From positions 310,001 to 374,000 of the forward strand of contig NZ_FNBT01000002.1 of assembly GCF_900102425.1 (NCBI RefSeq): a stretch of 64,000 nucleotides of DNA. The letters run 5' to 3'. Made by a program: the position numbers and the translations under genes. The notes under the pieces were generated by a model. The model made no database searches. It worked only from the letters and a program-made list of their open reading frames with translations, and was not told the DNA's origin. This DNA is from Blastococcus aurantiacus. GTDB taxonomy: Bacteria; Actinomycetota; Actinomycetes; Mycobacteriales; Geodermatophilaceae. Below, piece after piece: positions 26,945 to 37,401 of the stretch. The first letter of the stretch is position 1. Each line of letters starts with the position of its first letter.

Positions 26945-27742
26945 GTGGACCGCGACCTGCTCGACTACGCCGTGGAGCTGGTCGAGGAGGCCGGCGGCCT
27001 GGCGGCCCGGTGGTTCACCGTCGCCAGCCCGCGGACCACGGCCGCCGGTGCGTCACCGGTCGAGGTGGAGGTGGAGCGGCTGCTGCGCACCCGCATCGCC
27101 GCCCGGTACCCCGACGACGCGGTTCTCGGCAAGGAGTCCGAGATCTCGGCCGGCACCGACGGCCGCCGGTGGGTGCTCGACCCGATCAACGGCACCAGCC
27201 TGTTCGCCCACCGGGTGCCGACCTTCAACGTGCTGCTGGCGGTCGAGGACGCCGAGGGTCCGCTCGTGGCCGTGGCCGGCTACCCGATGAGCGACGAGCT
27301 GCTCTACGCCGGGCGGGGCCTGGGCTGCTGGCACGCGCTGGCCGGGCGCCCGGTGCGGCAGGTCCGCGTCAACGACCACACGCGGCTGCGTGGCGCCCTG
27401 GTCGAGATGCTCAACCCGCTGGCCTGGTCCGAGGAGCTGCTGGTCACCCTGCACCGCGAGCTCTACCTGCAACCGTGGACCAAGGGCGACGTCGACCTGG
27501 CCACGGGGCTCGCCGACGCACTGGTGATCGCCGGCGCCCCGATGGGCTACGAGGACCTCGCCGTCCTCCCCCTGCTGATCGGGGAGGCCGGCGGCCGGGT
27601 CACCGACCTCTCGGGGCGGGACGTGCTGCGTGGCGACGGCTCGGTGCTCGCCACCAACGGCCGGCTGCACGACGCCCTGCTGGACCTGGTCGCCGGGCTC
27701 CCGCACGGGCGGGACTTCGCCGCGCTCCGCCGGGAGCCCTGA
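26945..27742 (+). CDS. Inositol monophosphatase family protein, altered metal site
   Basis: 265 residues from GTG 26945. The fold is clear: LGKESEIS for the first metal Glu, VLDPINGTSLFAHRVPTFNV for motif A, and GYEDLAVLPLLIGEAGG for motif B. Motif A normally reads DPIDGT; here residue 82 is Asn (DPINGT), removing one of the metal-binding aspartates. That could lower or abolish phosphatase activity, or mark a divergent subfamily with different chemistry. No frameshift is visible and the length is normal. Confidence 0.82.
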   Translation: MDRDLLDYAVELVEEAGGLAARWFTVASPRTTAAGASPVEVEVERLLRTRIAARYPDDAVLGKESEISAGTDGRRWVLDPINGTSLFAHRVPTFNVLLAVEDAEGPLVAVAGYPMSDELLYAGRGLGCWHALAGRPVRQVRVNDHTRLRGALVEMLNPLAWSEELLVTLHRELYLQPWTKGDVDLATGLADALVIAGAPMGYEDLAVLPLLIGEAGGRVTDLSGRDVLRGDGSVLATNGRLHDALLDLVAGLPHGRDFAALRREP

Positions 27743-27819
27743 CCCGCGCCCGAGGAACGGCGACCGGCCTCCGGTCACGCCTGGCGACATTCCGGCACCG
27801 GCACGTGTTGGATCACGTC

Positions 27820-28140
27820 ATGATCCGTGGACTGCGTCAGGCCCTGCTCATGATCGTCGCGGGGGCCCTCACGGGTCTGGTCGCCGGAGCCGTCTGGGCA
27901 GCTGTCGGTGACACCGGCTTCCAGCGCGCGGCCGGCATCTGCCTGATGGCGGTCGCCGGACTCCTCGCGCTGACCGGCGGGAGCGTGCTGTCCCGTGCCA
28001 CCACCACGGACGCGCGGGCCTTCCTCGGCCGGGGTCCCTCGCGCGAGGACCCCGCCAGCGGTGAGGGGCTCACCGCCGCCGGCGTCTTCCTCTTCGTGTC
28101 CCTGCCCCTGCTGGTGCTCGGGCTCGTCCTGCTCGGCTGA
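27820..28140 (+). CDS. Small membrane protein, unknown
   Basis: 106 residues from ATG 27820. Three hydrophobic segments: about residues 8-28, 36-52 and 85-105, with a polar loop LSRATTTDARAFLGRGPSRE between the second and third. I recognise no family. Convergent with the aldehyde dehydrogenase gene, leaving 11 bp between stops and no clear terminator. Confidence 0.65.
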   Translation: MIRGLRQALLMIVAGALTGLVAGAVWAAVGDTGFQRAAGICLMAVAGLLALTGGSVLSRATTTDARAFLGRGPSREDPASGEGLTAAGVFLFVSLPLLVLGLVLLG

Positions 28141-28151
28141 CCGCGCGCCGC

Positions 28152-29738
28152 CTACTTGAGGAAGGGCGCCCGCTTCAGCAGCTTGAGGCCGGTGGTCATC
28201 AGCGACGCGTACTTCTCCAGCGGCTGACCGGGGATCGGGCCGATCGGCATCCCGCGCTGCACCGCGACCGTCTGCGACTCCGTGTACTTGAGGATGCCCT
28301 CGCGCCCGTGCCGCCGGCCGACGCCGGAGTCCTTCATGCCGCCCATGGGTGCGTCGTGCGAGGCCCAGGCCGCGGCGTAGCCCTCGTTGACGTTGACCGT
28401 GCCGGCCTGGATGCGGGTCGCGAGCTCCGCGCCCCGCTTCGCCGTCGTCCAGATGCTGGCGTTGAGCCCGTAGTCGGTGTCGTTGGCGCGGCGGACCGCC
28501 TCCTCGGCGTCGGCCACCCGGGCGACGGCGACGACCGGCCCGAAGGTCTCGTCGCGGGCCAGGGCCATCTCGTCGGTCACGCCCTCGAGCACGGTGGGCT
28601 CGTAGAACAGCGGGCCGAGGTCGGGGCGCGGCTGCCCGCCCGCGAGCACGCGCGCGCCCTTGGCGACGGCGTCGTCGACGTGCCGGGTGACGACGTCGAG
28701 CTGGTCGGAGCTCACCAGCGAACCCATGTCGGCGTCCCAGCCCAGACCGGCGCCGAGCTCCATCGCCTCCACCCGCTCGGCGAACGCCGGCACGAACCGG
28801 TCGTAGATCGCGTCCTCGACGTACATCCGCTCCACGCTGATGCACAACTGGCCGGAGTTGGAGAAGCAGGCGCGGATCGCGCCCTCGACCGCCTTGTCCA
28901 GGTCGGCGTCGGCCAGCACGATCATCGGGTTCTTGCCGCCGAGCTCGGCGGAGAAGCCGATCAGCCGGCGCGCGCACTGCTCGGCGACGATCCGGCCGGT
29001 CGCGGTGGAGCCGGTGAACATCAGGTACTCGACGCCCTCGATGAGCGGGGCCCCCAGCACCCGGCCCGCGCCGGTGACGACCTGGAACAGGTCGCGGGGC
29101 AGGCCTGCCTCGAACAGCAGCTCGACGGCGATCAGCGCGGTGAACGGCGTCTGCGCGTCGGGCTTGAGCACGATGCCGTTGCCGGCGAGCAGCGCGGGGA
29201 TGGCGTCGGAGACCGCCAGGGTCAGCGGGTAGTTCCAGGGGCTGATCACGCCGATCAGGCCCTTGGGGTGGTGGTGCTCCACGGTGCGGGTCAGCACCGG
29301 CAGCGCCCCCTGCCGACGGGTCGGCCGCAGGTGCGATGCGGCGGTGTTCGCGTAGTACCGCGCGGTCATGGCGACGTCGGCGAGCTCCTCGAAGGCGCTC
29401 ACCCGGTTCTTGCCGGTCTCGACCTGCGTGATGTCCAGGATCTGGTCCTGCCGCTCGAGGACCAGGTCGTGGTAGCGGAGCATGACCGCCCGCCGCTCGG
29501 CCAGCGGGCGGGCGGCCCACTCGACCTGCGCCGCCCGCGCCCGGCGCTGCGCCTCGGCGACGTCCTCGGCGGTGCAGGTGGGCACCTCGCCGATCAGCGC
29601 CCCGTCGAACGGGGCGTGGGACGCCTGCCGCGGACGGCCGGGTGCGGCGGTGACCAGCGCGGCCAGCCGGGTCACGAGGTCGTGGGCGAGGGGGCCGGGG
29701 GCGGCGGTGCCCGTCGGGGCGAGCTCGGCGGTCGACAT
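28152..29738 (-). CDS. Succinate-semialdehyde dehydrogenase (aldehyde dehydrogenase family)
   Basis: 528 residues from ATG 29738. NAD(P) aldehyde dehydrogenase with catalytic Glu in SAELGGKNPMIVL, catalytic Cys in NSGQLCIS, and FGPVVAVARVADAEEAVRRA in the C-terminal half. N-terminal GEVPTCTAEDVAEAQRRAR and the length resemble the GabD2-type SSADH of actinobacteria. It oxidises succinate semialdehyde to succinate. No gabT lies nearby. Substrate assignment is by similarity. Confidence 0.85.
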   Translation of the reverse strand: MSTAELAPTGTAAPGPLAHDLVTRLAALVTAAPGRPRQASHAPFDGALIGEVPTCTAEDVAEAQRRARAAQVEWAARPLAERRAVMLRYHDLVLERQDQILDITQVETGKNRVSAFEELADVAMTARYYANTAASHLRPTRRQGALPVLTRTVEHHHPKGLIGVISPWNYPLTLAVSDAIPALLAGNGIVLKPDAQTPFTALIAVELLFEAGLPRDLFQVVTGAGRVLGAPLIEGVEYLMFTGSTATGRIVAEQCARRLIGFSAELGGKNPMIVLADADLDKAVEGAIRACFSNSGQLCISVERMYVEDAIYDRFVPAFAERVEAMELGAGLGWDADMGSLVSSDQLDVVTRHVDDAVAKGARVLAGGQPRPDLGPLFYEPTVLEGVTDEMALARDETFGPVVAVARVADAEEAVRRANDTDYGLNASIWTTAKRGAELATRIQAGTVNVNEGYAAAWASHDAPMGGMKDSGVGRRHGREGILKYTESQTVAVQRGMPIGPIPGQPLEKYASLMTTGLKLLKRAPFLK

Positions 29739-29767
29739 GGCACATACCTACCCCGCTGACCTGCGGT

Positions 29768-30472
29768 TCAGGCAGGGGGCCCGCTCGGGCCGAACCGCTC
29801 CACCCGGATCGAGGACGCGGGCTGACCGGCGGTCTCGAGCAGCTGGGTGGCCGCCTCGGCGAAGGACGCCGACCCGCAGACGTAGGCGGTCTGTCCCGGT
29901 TCCCATAGCGGGATCAGCTCGTGCGCGGCCAGCCGGCCGGCCGGGCGGATGCCGTGCTGCTCGCGGGTCAGCGCGATCAACGCACCGGCCGCGGCCAGCT
30001 CGTCGGCGTAGGGCAGCGCGGCCAGGGTGCGGGCGGAGACGGCGATGCGCAGCAGGTCCTCCCTGCCGATAGCGCGGGCGTGCCGCAGCATCGAGACGAA
30101 GGGGACGACGCCCGATCCGCCGGCCACCAGTAGCGCCGGCGTCTCGCCGTCCCACACGAACCAGCCCCCGATCGGGCCGCGCACCTCCAGTTCGTCGCCC
30201 GGCTCGACGACGTCGGCCAGGTAGGTGGACACCTCGCCGTCGTCCAGCCGCTCCACGAAGAGCTCGACCAGCGGGTCGCCCGGCGCGGAGGCCACCGAGT
30301 ACGAGCGCTGGGCGGTGTAGCCGTCCTCGGCGGTCAGCCGGACGACGTAGTGCTGCCCGGGCAGGTGGTCGATCCGGTCGTGCACGTCCAGCCGCAGCTC
30401 CACGGACCGCTGGATCGGGCGTCGCACGCCGGACACCGTCGCCGTCGTCCAGCCACCCGCGGGGGCCTTCAC
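29768..30472 (-). CDS. Ferredoxin-NADP reductase-like flavoprotein
   Basis: 234 residues from GTG 30472. FAD-binding RSYSVASAPG (near residue 60), the NAD(P) loop LLVAGGSGVVPFVSML, and the C-terminal AYVCGSASFAEAATQLLE. No ferredoxin domain. It lies 66 bp downstream of a molybdopterin oxidoreductase gene on the same strand. The likely role is electron transfer between pyridine nucleotide and that enzyme. Confidence 0.88.
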   Translation of the reverse strand: MKAPAGGWTTATVSGVRRPIQRSVELRLDVHDRIDHLPGQHYVVRLTAEDGYTAQRSYSVASAPGDPLVELFVERLDDGEVSTYLADVVEPGDELEVRGPIGGWFVWDGETPALLVAGGSGVVPFVSMLRHARAIGREDLLRIAVSARTLAALPYADELAAAGALIALTREQHGIRPAGRLAAHELIPLWEPGQTAYVCGSASFAEAATQLLETAGQPASSIRVERFGPSGPPA

Positions 30473-30538
30473 TGCGCCACCCGGCCTCGCTGCAGGGCCC
30501 CGCGGCGAGCGTGCGAGTCGTGGGGGGCAGCGAGGTCC

Positions 30539-31147
30539 TTAATCACCCTGGTACCGCTGCTGCCGCCAGGGGTCGCCCAGGTCGTGGTAGCCGTTCTGCT
30601 CCCAGAAGCCGGGCTGGTCGCGCTGCAGGAGGGTGAGCCGGGTGACCCACTTGGCGCTCTTCCAGAAGTAGAGGTGCGGCACGAGCAGCCGGACCGGCCC
30701 GCCGTGCTCGATCGGCAGCGGCTTGCCGTCGTACTCCCAGACGATCCACGCCTTGCCGCCGGTGATGTGCTCCAGCGGCAGGTTGGTCGTGTAGCCGGTC
30801 TTCGACGTCGCCATGACGAAGCGCGCCTCGGCGGTCGGCCGGGCCGCCTCGAGCAGGGAGTCGACGGAGACCCCGGCGAACCAGGTGCCGAACTTCGACC
30901 ACGTCGTCACGCAGTGGATGTCCCCGCGGTACTCCGACCGGGGCAGGGCGTGGGCCTGGTCCCAGTCCCAGGTCGTGGGCGACTCGACCGCGCCGTCGAC
31001 GGTGATCGACCACGTCTCCGGCGCGATGCGCGGGGTGGGCTCGGCGGTGAGCACGGGCCAGTCGGTGCCGGCGTCGTACTGGCCGGGCGGGAGGCGGGGG
31101 TCGCGGTCGCGGCGGCGCCCCAGGAAGCCGCGGGTGGGTCCAGGCAT
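30539..31147 (-). CDS. Molybdopterin-dependent sulfite-oxidase-like protein
   Basis: 202 residues from ATG 31147. It is a single sulfite-oxidase-family Moco domain with the molybdenum-ligand cysteine in DIHCVTTWS, followed by FAGVSVDSLLEAA, and the C-terminal VRLLVPHLYFWKSAKWV. No signal peptide or haem/dimerisation domain. It resembles the cytosolic short members (YedY/YuiH-like) that are paired with a flavin reductase, as here. Physiological substrate unknown. Confidence 0.87.
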   Translation of the reverse strand: MPGPTRGFLGRRRDRDPRLPPGQYDAGTDWPVLTAEPTPRIAPETWSITVDGAVESPTTWDWDQAHALPRSEYRGDIHCVTTWSKFGTWFAGVSVDSLLEAARPTAEARFVMATSKTGYTTNLPLEHITGGKAWIVWEYDGKPLPIEHGGPVRLLVPHLYFWKSAKWVTRLTLLQRDQPGFWEQNGYHDLGDPWRQQRYQGD

Positions 31148-31248
31148 GCCGTCACTCTGCCGCATCCGGGGTGCCCGGAGGACGACCGTCCGGGCCCCGG
31201 CGCACCGCCCGGAACAGGTCCGACCCGCCAGTGAACGATCCCGGCGGC

Positions 31249-31266
31249 GGTAAGGCAACCCTTACG
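31249..31266. promoter_or_regulatory. Inverted repeat upstream of sdhCAB
   Basis: GGTAAGGCAACCCTTACG contains the perfect inverted repeat GTAAGG-N4-CCTTAC, 62 bp before the sdhC start. By hand it matches the IdeR/DtxR box consensus at 12 of 19 positions, and the fdxA palindrome (4312-4329) at 12 of 18. It is a candidate operator; the regulator is not identified. Confidence 0.45.
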
Positions 31267-31314
31267 AGAGACGTGTCACCGCGCGTTAACGTGGTGGGCG
31301 GCCCGGGAACGTCC

Positions 31315-31320
31315 TAGTTT
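31315..31320 (+). promoter_or_regulatory. Putative -10 element of sdhC, leaderless start
   Basis: TAGTTT resembles a -10 hexamer. Exactly 7 nt separate it from GTG 31328, so transcription could begin at the start codon itself, giving a leaderless mRNA as is common in actinobacteria. No good -35 is seen at the usual spacing. Confidence 0.4.
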
Positions 31321-31327
31321 GGGCGCC

Positions 31328-32029
31328 GTGGTGACGGTGACGGACTCGACGCAGCGCAGGGCACCCAAGGCGGCCAAGACCACCTCGGTCTTCAAGAAGG
31401 CCGTCATGGCGATCAGCGGCATCATCCTGGTGCTGTACCTGATCGCGCACATGATCGGGAACCTCAAGGCCTTCTCGGGCGAAGAGGAGTTCAACCACTA
31501 CTCCGAGTGGCTGCGGACCATCGGCAACCCCGCGCTCCCGGGCTCGACCGCGCTCTGGTTGATCCGGATCGTGCTGCTGGTCGCCGTGTTCGCCCACATG
31601 TGGGCCGCGATCTCGCTGTGGCGCCAGGCCAAGCGCGCCCGCCCCCAGGGCTACGTCACGAAGAAGGCGATGGCCCAGAGCTACGCCTCGCGGACCATGC
31701 GCTGGGGCGGCGTGATCATCGCCGCCTTCGTCATCTGGCACCTGCTCGACCTCACCTGGGGCACGGTGAACAGCGCGGCCGACTCCGGGCCCTACGACAA
31801 GCTGGTCGCCAGCTTCTCCAACCCGGTCTCCACCGCGTTCTACGCGATCGCGGTCATCCTCGTGGGCATGCACCTGCGCCACGGCATCTGGAGCGCCACC
31901 CAGACCCTCGGCCAGAGCAACCGCCGCCGGGAGGTGACCGTGAACTACGCCGCCACCGCCATCGCCACGGTCCTCACCCTCGGCTTCCTGCTCGTGCCCT
32001 TCTCCGTCCTCTTCGGTCTGATCGACTAA
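31328..32029 (+). CDS. sdhC: Succinate dehydrogenase cytochrome b subunit
   Basis: 233 residues from GTG 31328 (TTG 31319, GTG 31331 and 31337 are in frame). Five membrane segments begin at about residues 30, 75, 120, 165 and 205, as in the single-anchor cytochrome b558 family of Bacillus and actinobacteria. Haem-ligand histidines are available: YLIAHMIGNL, FAHMWAAI, VIWHLLDLTW, GMHLRHGIW. It anchors SdhAB to the membrane and passes electrons to quinone. First of three genes; no SdhD, consistent with this type. Confidence 0.93.
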   Translation: MVTVTDSTQRRAPKAAKTTSVFKKAVMAISGIILVLYLIAHMIGNLKAFSGEEEFNHYSEWLRTIGNPALPGSTALWLIRIVLLVAVFAHMWAAISLWRQAKRARPQGYVTKKAMAQSYASRTMRWGGVIIAAFVIWHLLDLTWGTVNSAADSGPYDKLVASFSNPVSTAFYAIAVILVGMHLRHGIWSATQTLGQSNRRREVTVNYAATAIATVLTLGFLLVPFSVLFGLID

Positions 32030-32041
32030 GGATCCCCAGGC

Positions 32042-33984
<1,943 letters not shown>

Positions 33985-33988
<4 letters not shown>

Positions 33989-34806
33989 CAGCGACCCACG
34001 AAGACACGATGCGCTCCAGCGTCGGCGACCCCGGCGCGGGCAAGCGCGGCATGAACCTGACGCTGCGCGTCTGGCGCCAGCAGGGGCCGACCGTCAAGGG
34101 CAAGATGGTGACCTACAAGGTCACCGACATCTCCCCCGACATGTCGTTCCTCGAGATGCTCGACGTGCTCAACGAGCAGCTGATCCTGCAGGGCGACGAC
34201 CCGGTCGCCTTCGACCACGACTGCCGCGAGGGCATCTGCGGCATGTGCGGCGTCGTCATCAACGGCATGGCGCACGGCCCGCAGCAGACGACGACCTGCC
34301 AGCTGCACATGCGGTCGTTCAAGGACGGCGACACGATCGACGTCGAGCCGTGGCGCGCCACCGCCTTCCCGATCATCAAGGACCTCGCCGTCGACCGGCG
34401 GGCGCTGGACCGGATCATCCAGGCCGGCGGCTACATCAGCGTCCCGACCGGCACCGCTCCCGAGGCGCACGCCACCCCGGTGCCGAAGAAGGACGCCGAC
34501 AACGCGTTCGACGCCGCCACCTGCATCGGCTGCGGCGCCTGCGTGGCGGCCTGCCCGAACGCCTCCTCGATGCTGTTCACCGCCGCCAAGGTCACGCACC
34601 TGGGCCTGCTCCCCCAGGGGCAGCCCGAGCGCAACGACCGCGTGGTCAACATGGTCGCCCAGCAGGACCGCGAGGGCTTCGGTGGCTGCACCAACATCGG
34701 CGAGTGCTCCGCGGCGTGCCCGAAGGGCATCTCCATGGAGACCATCTCCCGGCTGAACCACGACCTGCTCGGCGCCCTGCGCGCGGGGGCCCGCCCCAAG
34801 AGCTGA
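33985..34806 (+). CDS. sdhB: Succinate dehydrogenase iron-sulfur subunit
   Basis: 273 residues from GTG 33985, overlapping the sdhA stop in GTGA. 2Fe-2S ligands in [11 protein letters not shown] and the later TTTCQLH. 4Fe-4S/3Fe-4S ligands in [16 protein letters not shown] and [15 protein letters not shown]. It relays electrons from SdhA to the haem subunit. Ends with a clear terminator. Confidence 0.95.
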
Positions 34807-34820
34807 CAGAAGGACGCACA

Positions 34821-34852
34821 GAGGCCCCCGCCGGAACATCGGCGGGGGCCTC
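34821..34852 (+). terminator. sdhCAB terminator
   Basis: GAGGCCCCCGCCG pairs perfectly with CGGCGGGGGCCTC across a 6-nt loop, then TCTC. It starts 15 bp after the sdhB stop and 44 bp before the convergent GGDEF-EAL gene's end. Confidence 0.85.
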
Positions 34853-34896
34853 TCTCGTGCTGCGGCGCCGGGGTCAGGGGCGCCGCGGTCGGTGGG

Positions 34897-37188
34897 TCAG
34901 GCGACGGGGACCTCGGCCCGCTCGTCGAGCCAGGACCACAGCGCCTCGGCCGGCAGCGGCCGGCTGAGGTGGTAGCCCTGGACGACGTCGCAGCCGTGGA
35001 AGGTGAGCGCGTCGACCGTGGCCTGGTCCTCGGCGCCCTCGGCCACGAGCACCAGCCCGAGGGCGTGGGCCAGCTGCAGGGTCGAGGTGACGATCGACTC
35101 GGCCCGGGGGCTGCCGGTCATCTCGCCGACGAAGGTGCGGTCCAGCTTGAGCTCGGTGACCGGCAGCGCGGCGAGGTACGCCAGGCTGGAGTAGCCGGTC
35201 CCGTAGTCGTCGATGGCGACCCCCACACCGTCGTCGCGGAGTCGGCCGAGCACGCGCACGGCACGCTCGCGGTCCTCCATGAGCAGGCTCTCGGTCACCT
35301 CGAGCACCAGGCAGCCCGCCGACAGCTCGTGCTCGGCCAGCAGCGCCCGCACCTGGTCGGGGAAGGCCTCGTCCACCAGGTTGGACGGGCTGACGTTGAC
35401 CGCCATGGTGAGCAGGCGGCCGCGGTCGGACCACGACCGGCACTGGGCCAGCGCGATGTCGATGACCCGGCTGGTCAGCTGCGCCATGAGCCCGGCGGAC
35501 TCGGCGAGCTCGATGAAGGCGTCGGGGAACAGCAGGCCGCGGGTCGGGTGCTGCCAGCGGACCAGCGCCTCCACGCCGTCGACGGTGCCGGTCGCGAGCG
35601 CCAGCTTGGGTTGGTAGTGCAGCACCAGCTCGTCCTGCTCGATGGCGCGGCGCAGCTGGGCGACGTCCTCCAGCCGGTGGCGGCCGTGTCCGTCGCGCTC
35701 CTCGTCGTACACCGCGACACCGGTGCGGCCGGACTTCGCCGCGTACATGGCCAGGTCGGCCAGCTGGAGCAGCTCCACGGCGCTGATCGACTCGTCCGGG
35801 CCGATCGCGACGCCCACGCTGACGTCGACATCGAGGACCATGCCGCTGAAGCCGAAGGGGCGCTGCAGCTCGGCCCGCAGGCGCTGGGCCAGGCCCAGTG
35901 CCTCCGCGGCGTCGAGGTCCTGCGCCAGGACGACGAACTCGTCGCCGCCCAGTCGGGCCAGCACGTCGTCGGCCCGGAGCTGGGCACGCAGCCGGGGGCC
36001 CACCTGGGCCAGCAGCGCATCACCGACGGCGTGGCCGAGCGAGTCGTTGATCTCCTTGAACCTGTCCAGGTCGAGCACCAGGACGGCGGTCCGTTCGCCG
36101 GCGGCCAGCCGGAGGTCGGCCTCGGCGAGGGCCTCGAAGACCGACCGCCGGTTGGGCAGCCCGGTCAGCTCGTCGGTGCGCGCCTGCCGTCGGCTGTCGG
36201 CCAGCGCCCGCACGTCGCGGAAGGTCAGCCCCGTCCGGGCCAGGGCGGCGAGGACGGCGACGAGCGCGAAGGCGCCGGCCACGGGGTCGCCGGTGGCCAG
36301 GTACCCCGTGAACAGCAGGGTGAGCGCGGCGACGGCACAGGCGCCCGGGATGACCAGCGCGCTGCCCCCGTCGATCCGTCCGCGGCCCCCGCGAGAGGTG
36401 CGCTGGATGGCGGCCATGCCGCAGCAGACGAAGGCGAGGCCCCAGGCGATGTCGAGCGGTCCGCCGACGGTGTAGGTGCCCTCCGCCAGCTGGTAGGCGT
36501 AGACGGTGTCGGTGACGACGAACAGCCCCAGGGCGGCGGTGACCCACCACCAGCCCGGCCCGGCGTCACGGCCGATGAGGGCCAGCCCGCCGGCGACCAG
36601 GCTGAGCAGCAGCAGGTCGCCGATCGGGTAGAGCATCGCGGTCGCCACGACCAGCCTGCCGCCGTCGGCCGACTGGAGCAGGGCGCCGATGCCGGCGGCC
36701 GCGGCGACCGCGGCGGCGGTGCAGCCGGTGACGATGCAGTCGAGCCACATGTTGGCCGTCAGCCGCCGGACGCGCCCGCGGAGCAGGAGCAGGAAGGCGA
36801 CGAAGGCGAGCGGGAAGAAGCCGAGGAACGCGGCATCGGACCACGCGGGGTCCGGCATCTCGTCGAGATCGCGGTAGTGGAACTCGTAGGCGGCCGCGCC
36901 GCTGAAGTAGGAGAACACCGCCGCGGCGAAGCACCACCAGGAGGCGCGGTCGGCCGACCCGGCGCCGCGCACGACCAGGATGAGCACGAGCCCGGCGAGG
37001 AAGAAGAGCTTGCCCTGAGCGGCCAGCAGGTCGCCGACGGCGTCCGCGCCGAGCGCGACGGCGGTCAGCGCGACCACCCAGATGCCGACCAGCAGGACCG
37101 CGAGCCGGCGGACCACGCGCAACGGGCGCGCGTCGTCGCGCGCCTCGTCGGACAGGTCCTCCAGGACGTCCGGTAGCCGATCCCTCAT
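34897..37188 (-). CDS. Membrane GGDEF-EAL cyclic-di-GMP protein
   Basis: 763 residues from ATG 37188. About nine to ten membrane segments fill residues 25-325. A GGDEF domain follows: TDELTGLPNRR, then intact LGGDEFVVL near residue 415. The EAL domain has the motif VEALVRWQHP near residue 540, plus NVSPSNL, EVTESLL, DDYGTGYSSLAYL, LKLDRTFVG and VVQGYHLSRP. Key residues for both cyclase and phosphodiesterase chemistry look present. The membrane domain probably senses an unknown signal. Divergent from a second GGDEF-EAL gene. Confidence 0.92.
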   Translation of the reverse strand: MRDRLPDVLEDLSDEARDDARPLRVVRRLAVLLVGIWVVALTAVALGADAVGDLLAAQGKLFFLAGLVLILVVRGAGSADRASWWCFAAAVFSYFSGAAAYEFHYRDLDEMPDPAWSDAAFLGFFPLAFVAFLLLLRGRVRRLTANMWLDCIVTGCTAAAVAAAAGIGALLQSADGGRLVVATAMLYPIGDLLLLSLVAGGLALIGRDAGPGWWWVTAALGLFVVTDTVYAYQLAEGTYTVGGPLDIAWGLAFVCCGMAAIQRTSRGGRGRIDGGSALVIPGACAVAALTLLFTGYLATGDPVAGAFALVAVLAALARTGLTFRDVRALADSRRQARTDELTGLPNRRSVFEALAEADLRLAAGERTAVLVLDLDRFKEINDSLGHAVGDALLAQVGPRLRAQLRADDVLARLGGDEFVVLAQDLDAAEALGLAQRLRAELQRPFGFSGMVLDVDVSVGVAIGPDESISAVELLQLADLAMYAAKSGRTGVAVYDEERDGHGRHRLEDVAQLRRAIEQDELVLHYQPKLALATGTVDGVEALVRWQHPTRGLLFPDAFIELAESAGLMAQLTSRVIDIALAQCRSWSDRGRLLTMAVNVSPSNLVDEAFPDQVRALLAEHELSAGCLVLEVTESLLMEDRERAVRVLGRLRDDGVGVAIDDYGTGYSSLAYLAALPVTELKLDRTFVGEMTGSPRAESIVTSTLQLAHALGLVLVAEGAEDQATVDALTFHGCDVVQGYHLSRPLPAEALWSWLDERAEVPVA

Positions 37189-37401
37189 GCCCTCCCATCG
37201 GTCGAGAGGTGGGTGACCTGCAGCACTTATCCCGAACTGGCGTCACGGTTCCCCCGTCGGAGGGAGCGGCGGCACGGGCGCCGCTGTCCCGGGTGTCGGG
37301 CGAACCCTCACTGCTCCTCCCCACGGGTGACCGGGGTTCAGCTCGGTGAGCCGCCTGTCGACGTCGTGCGGGGACGACCACGGCGGGAGGAGGACGGGCG
37401 C

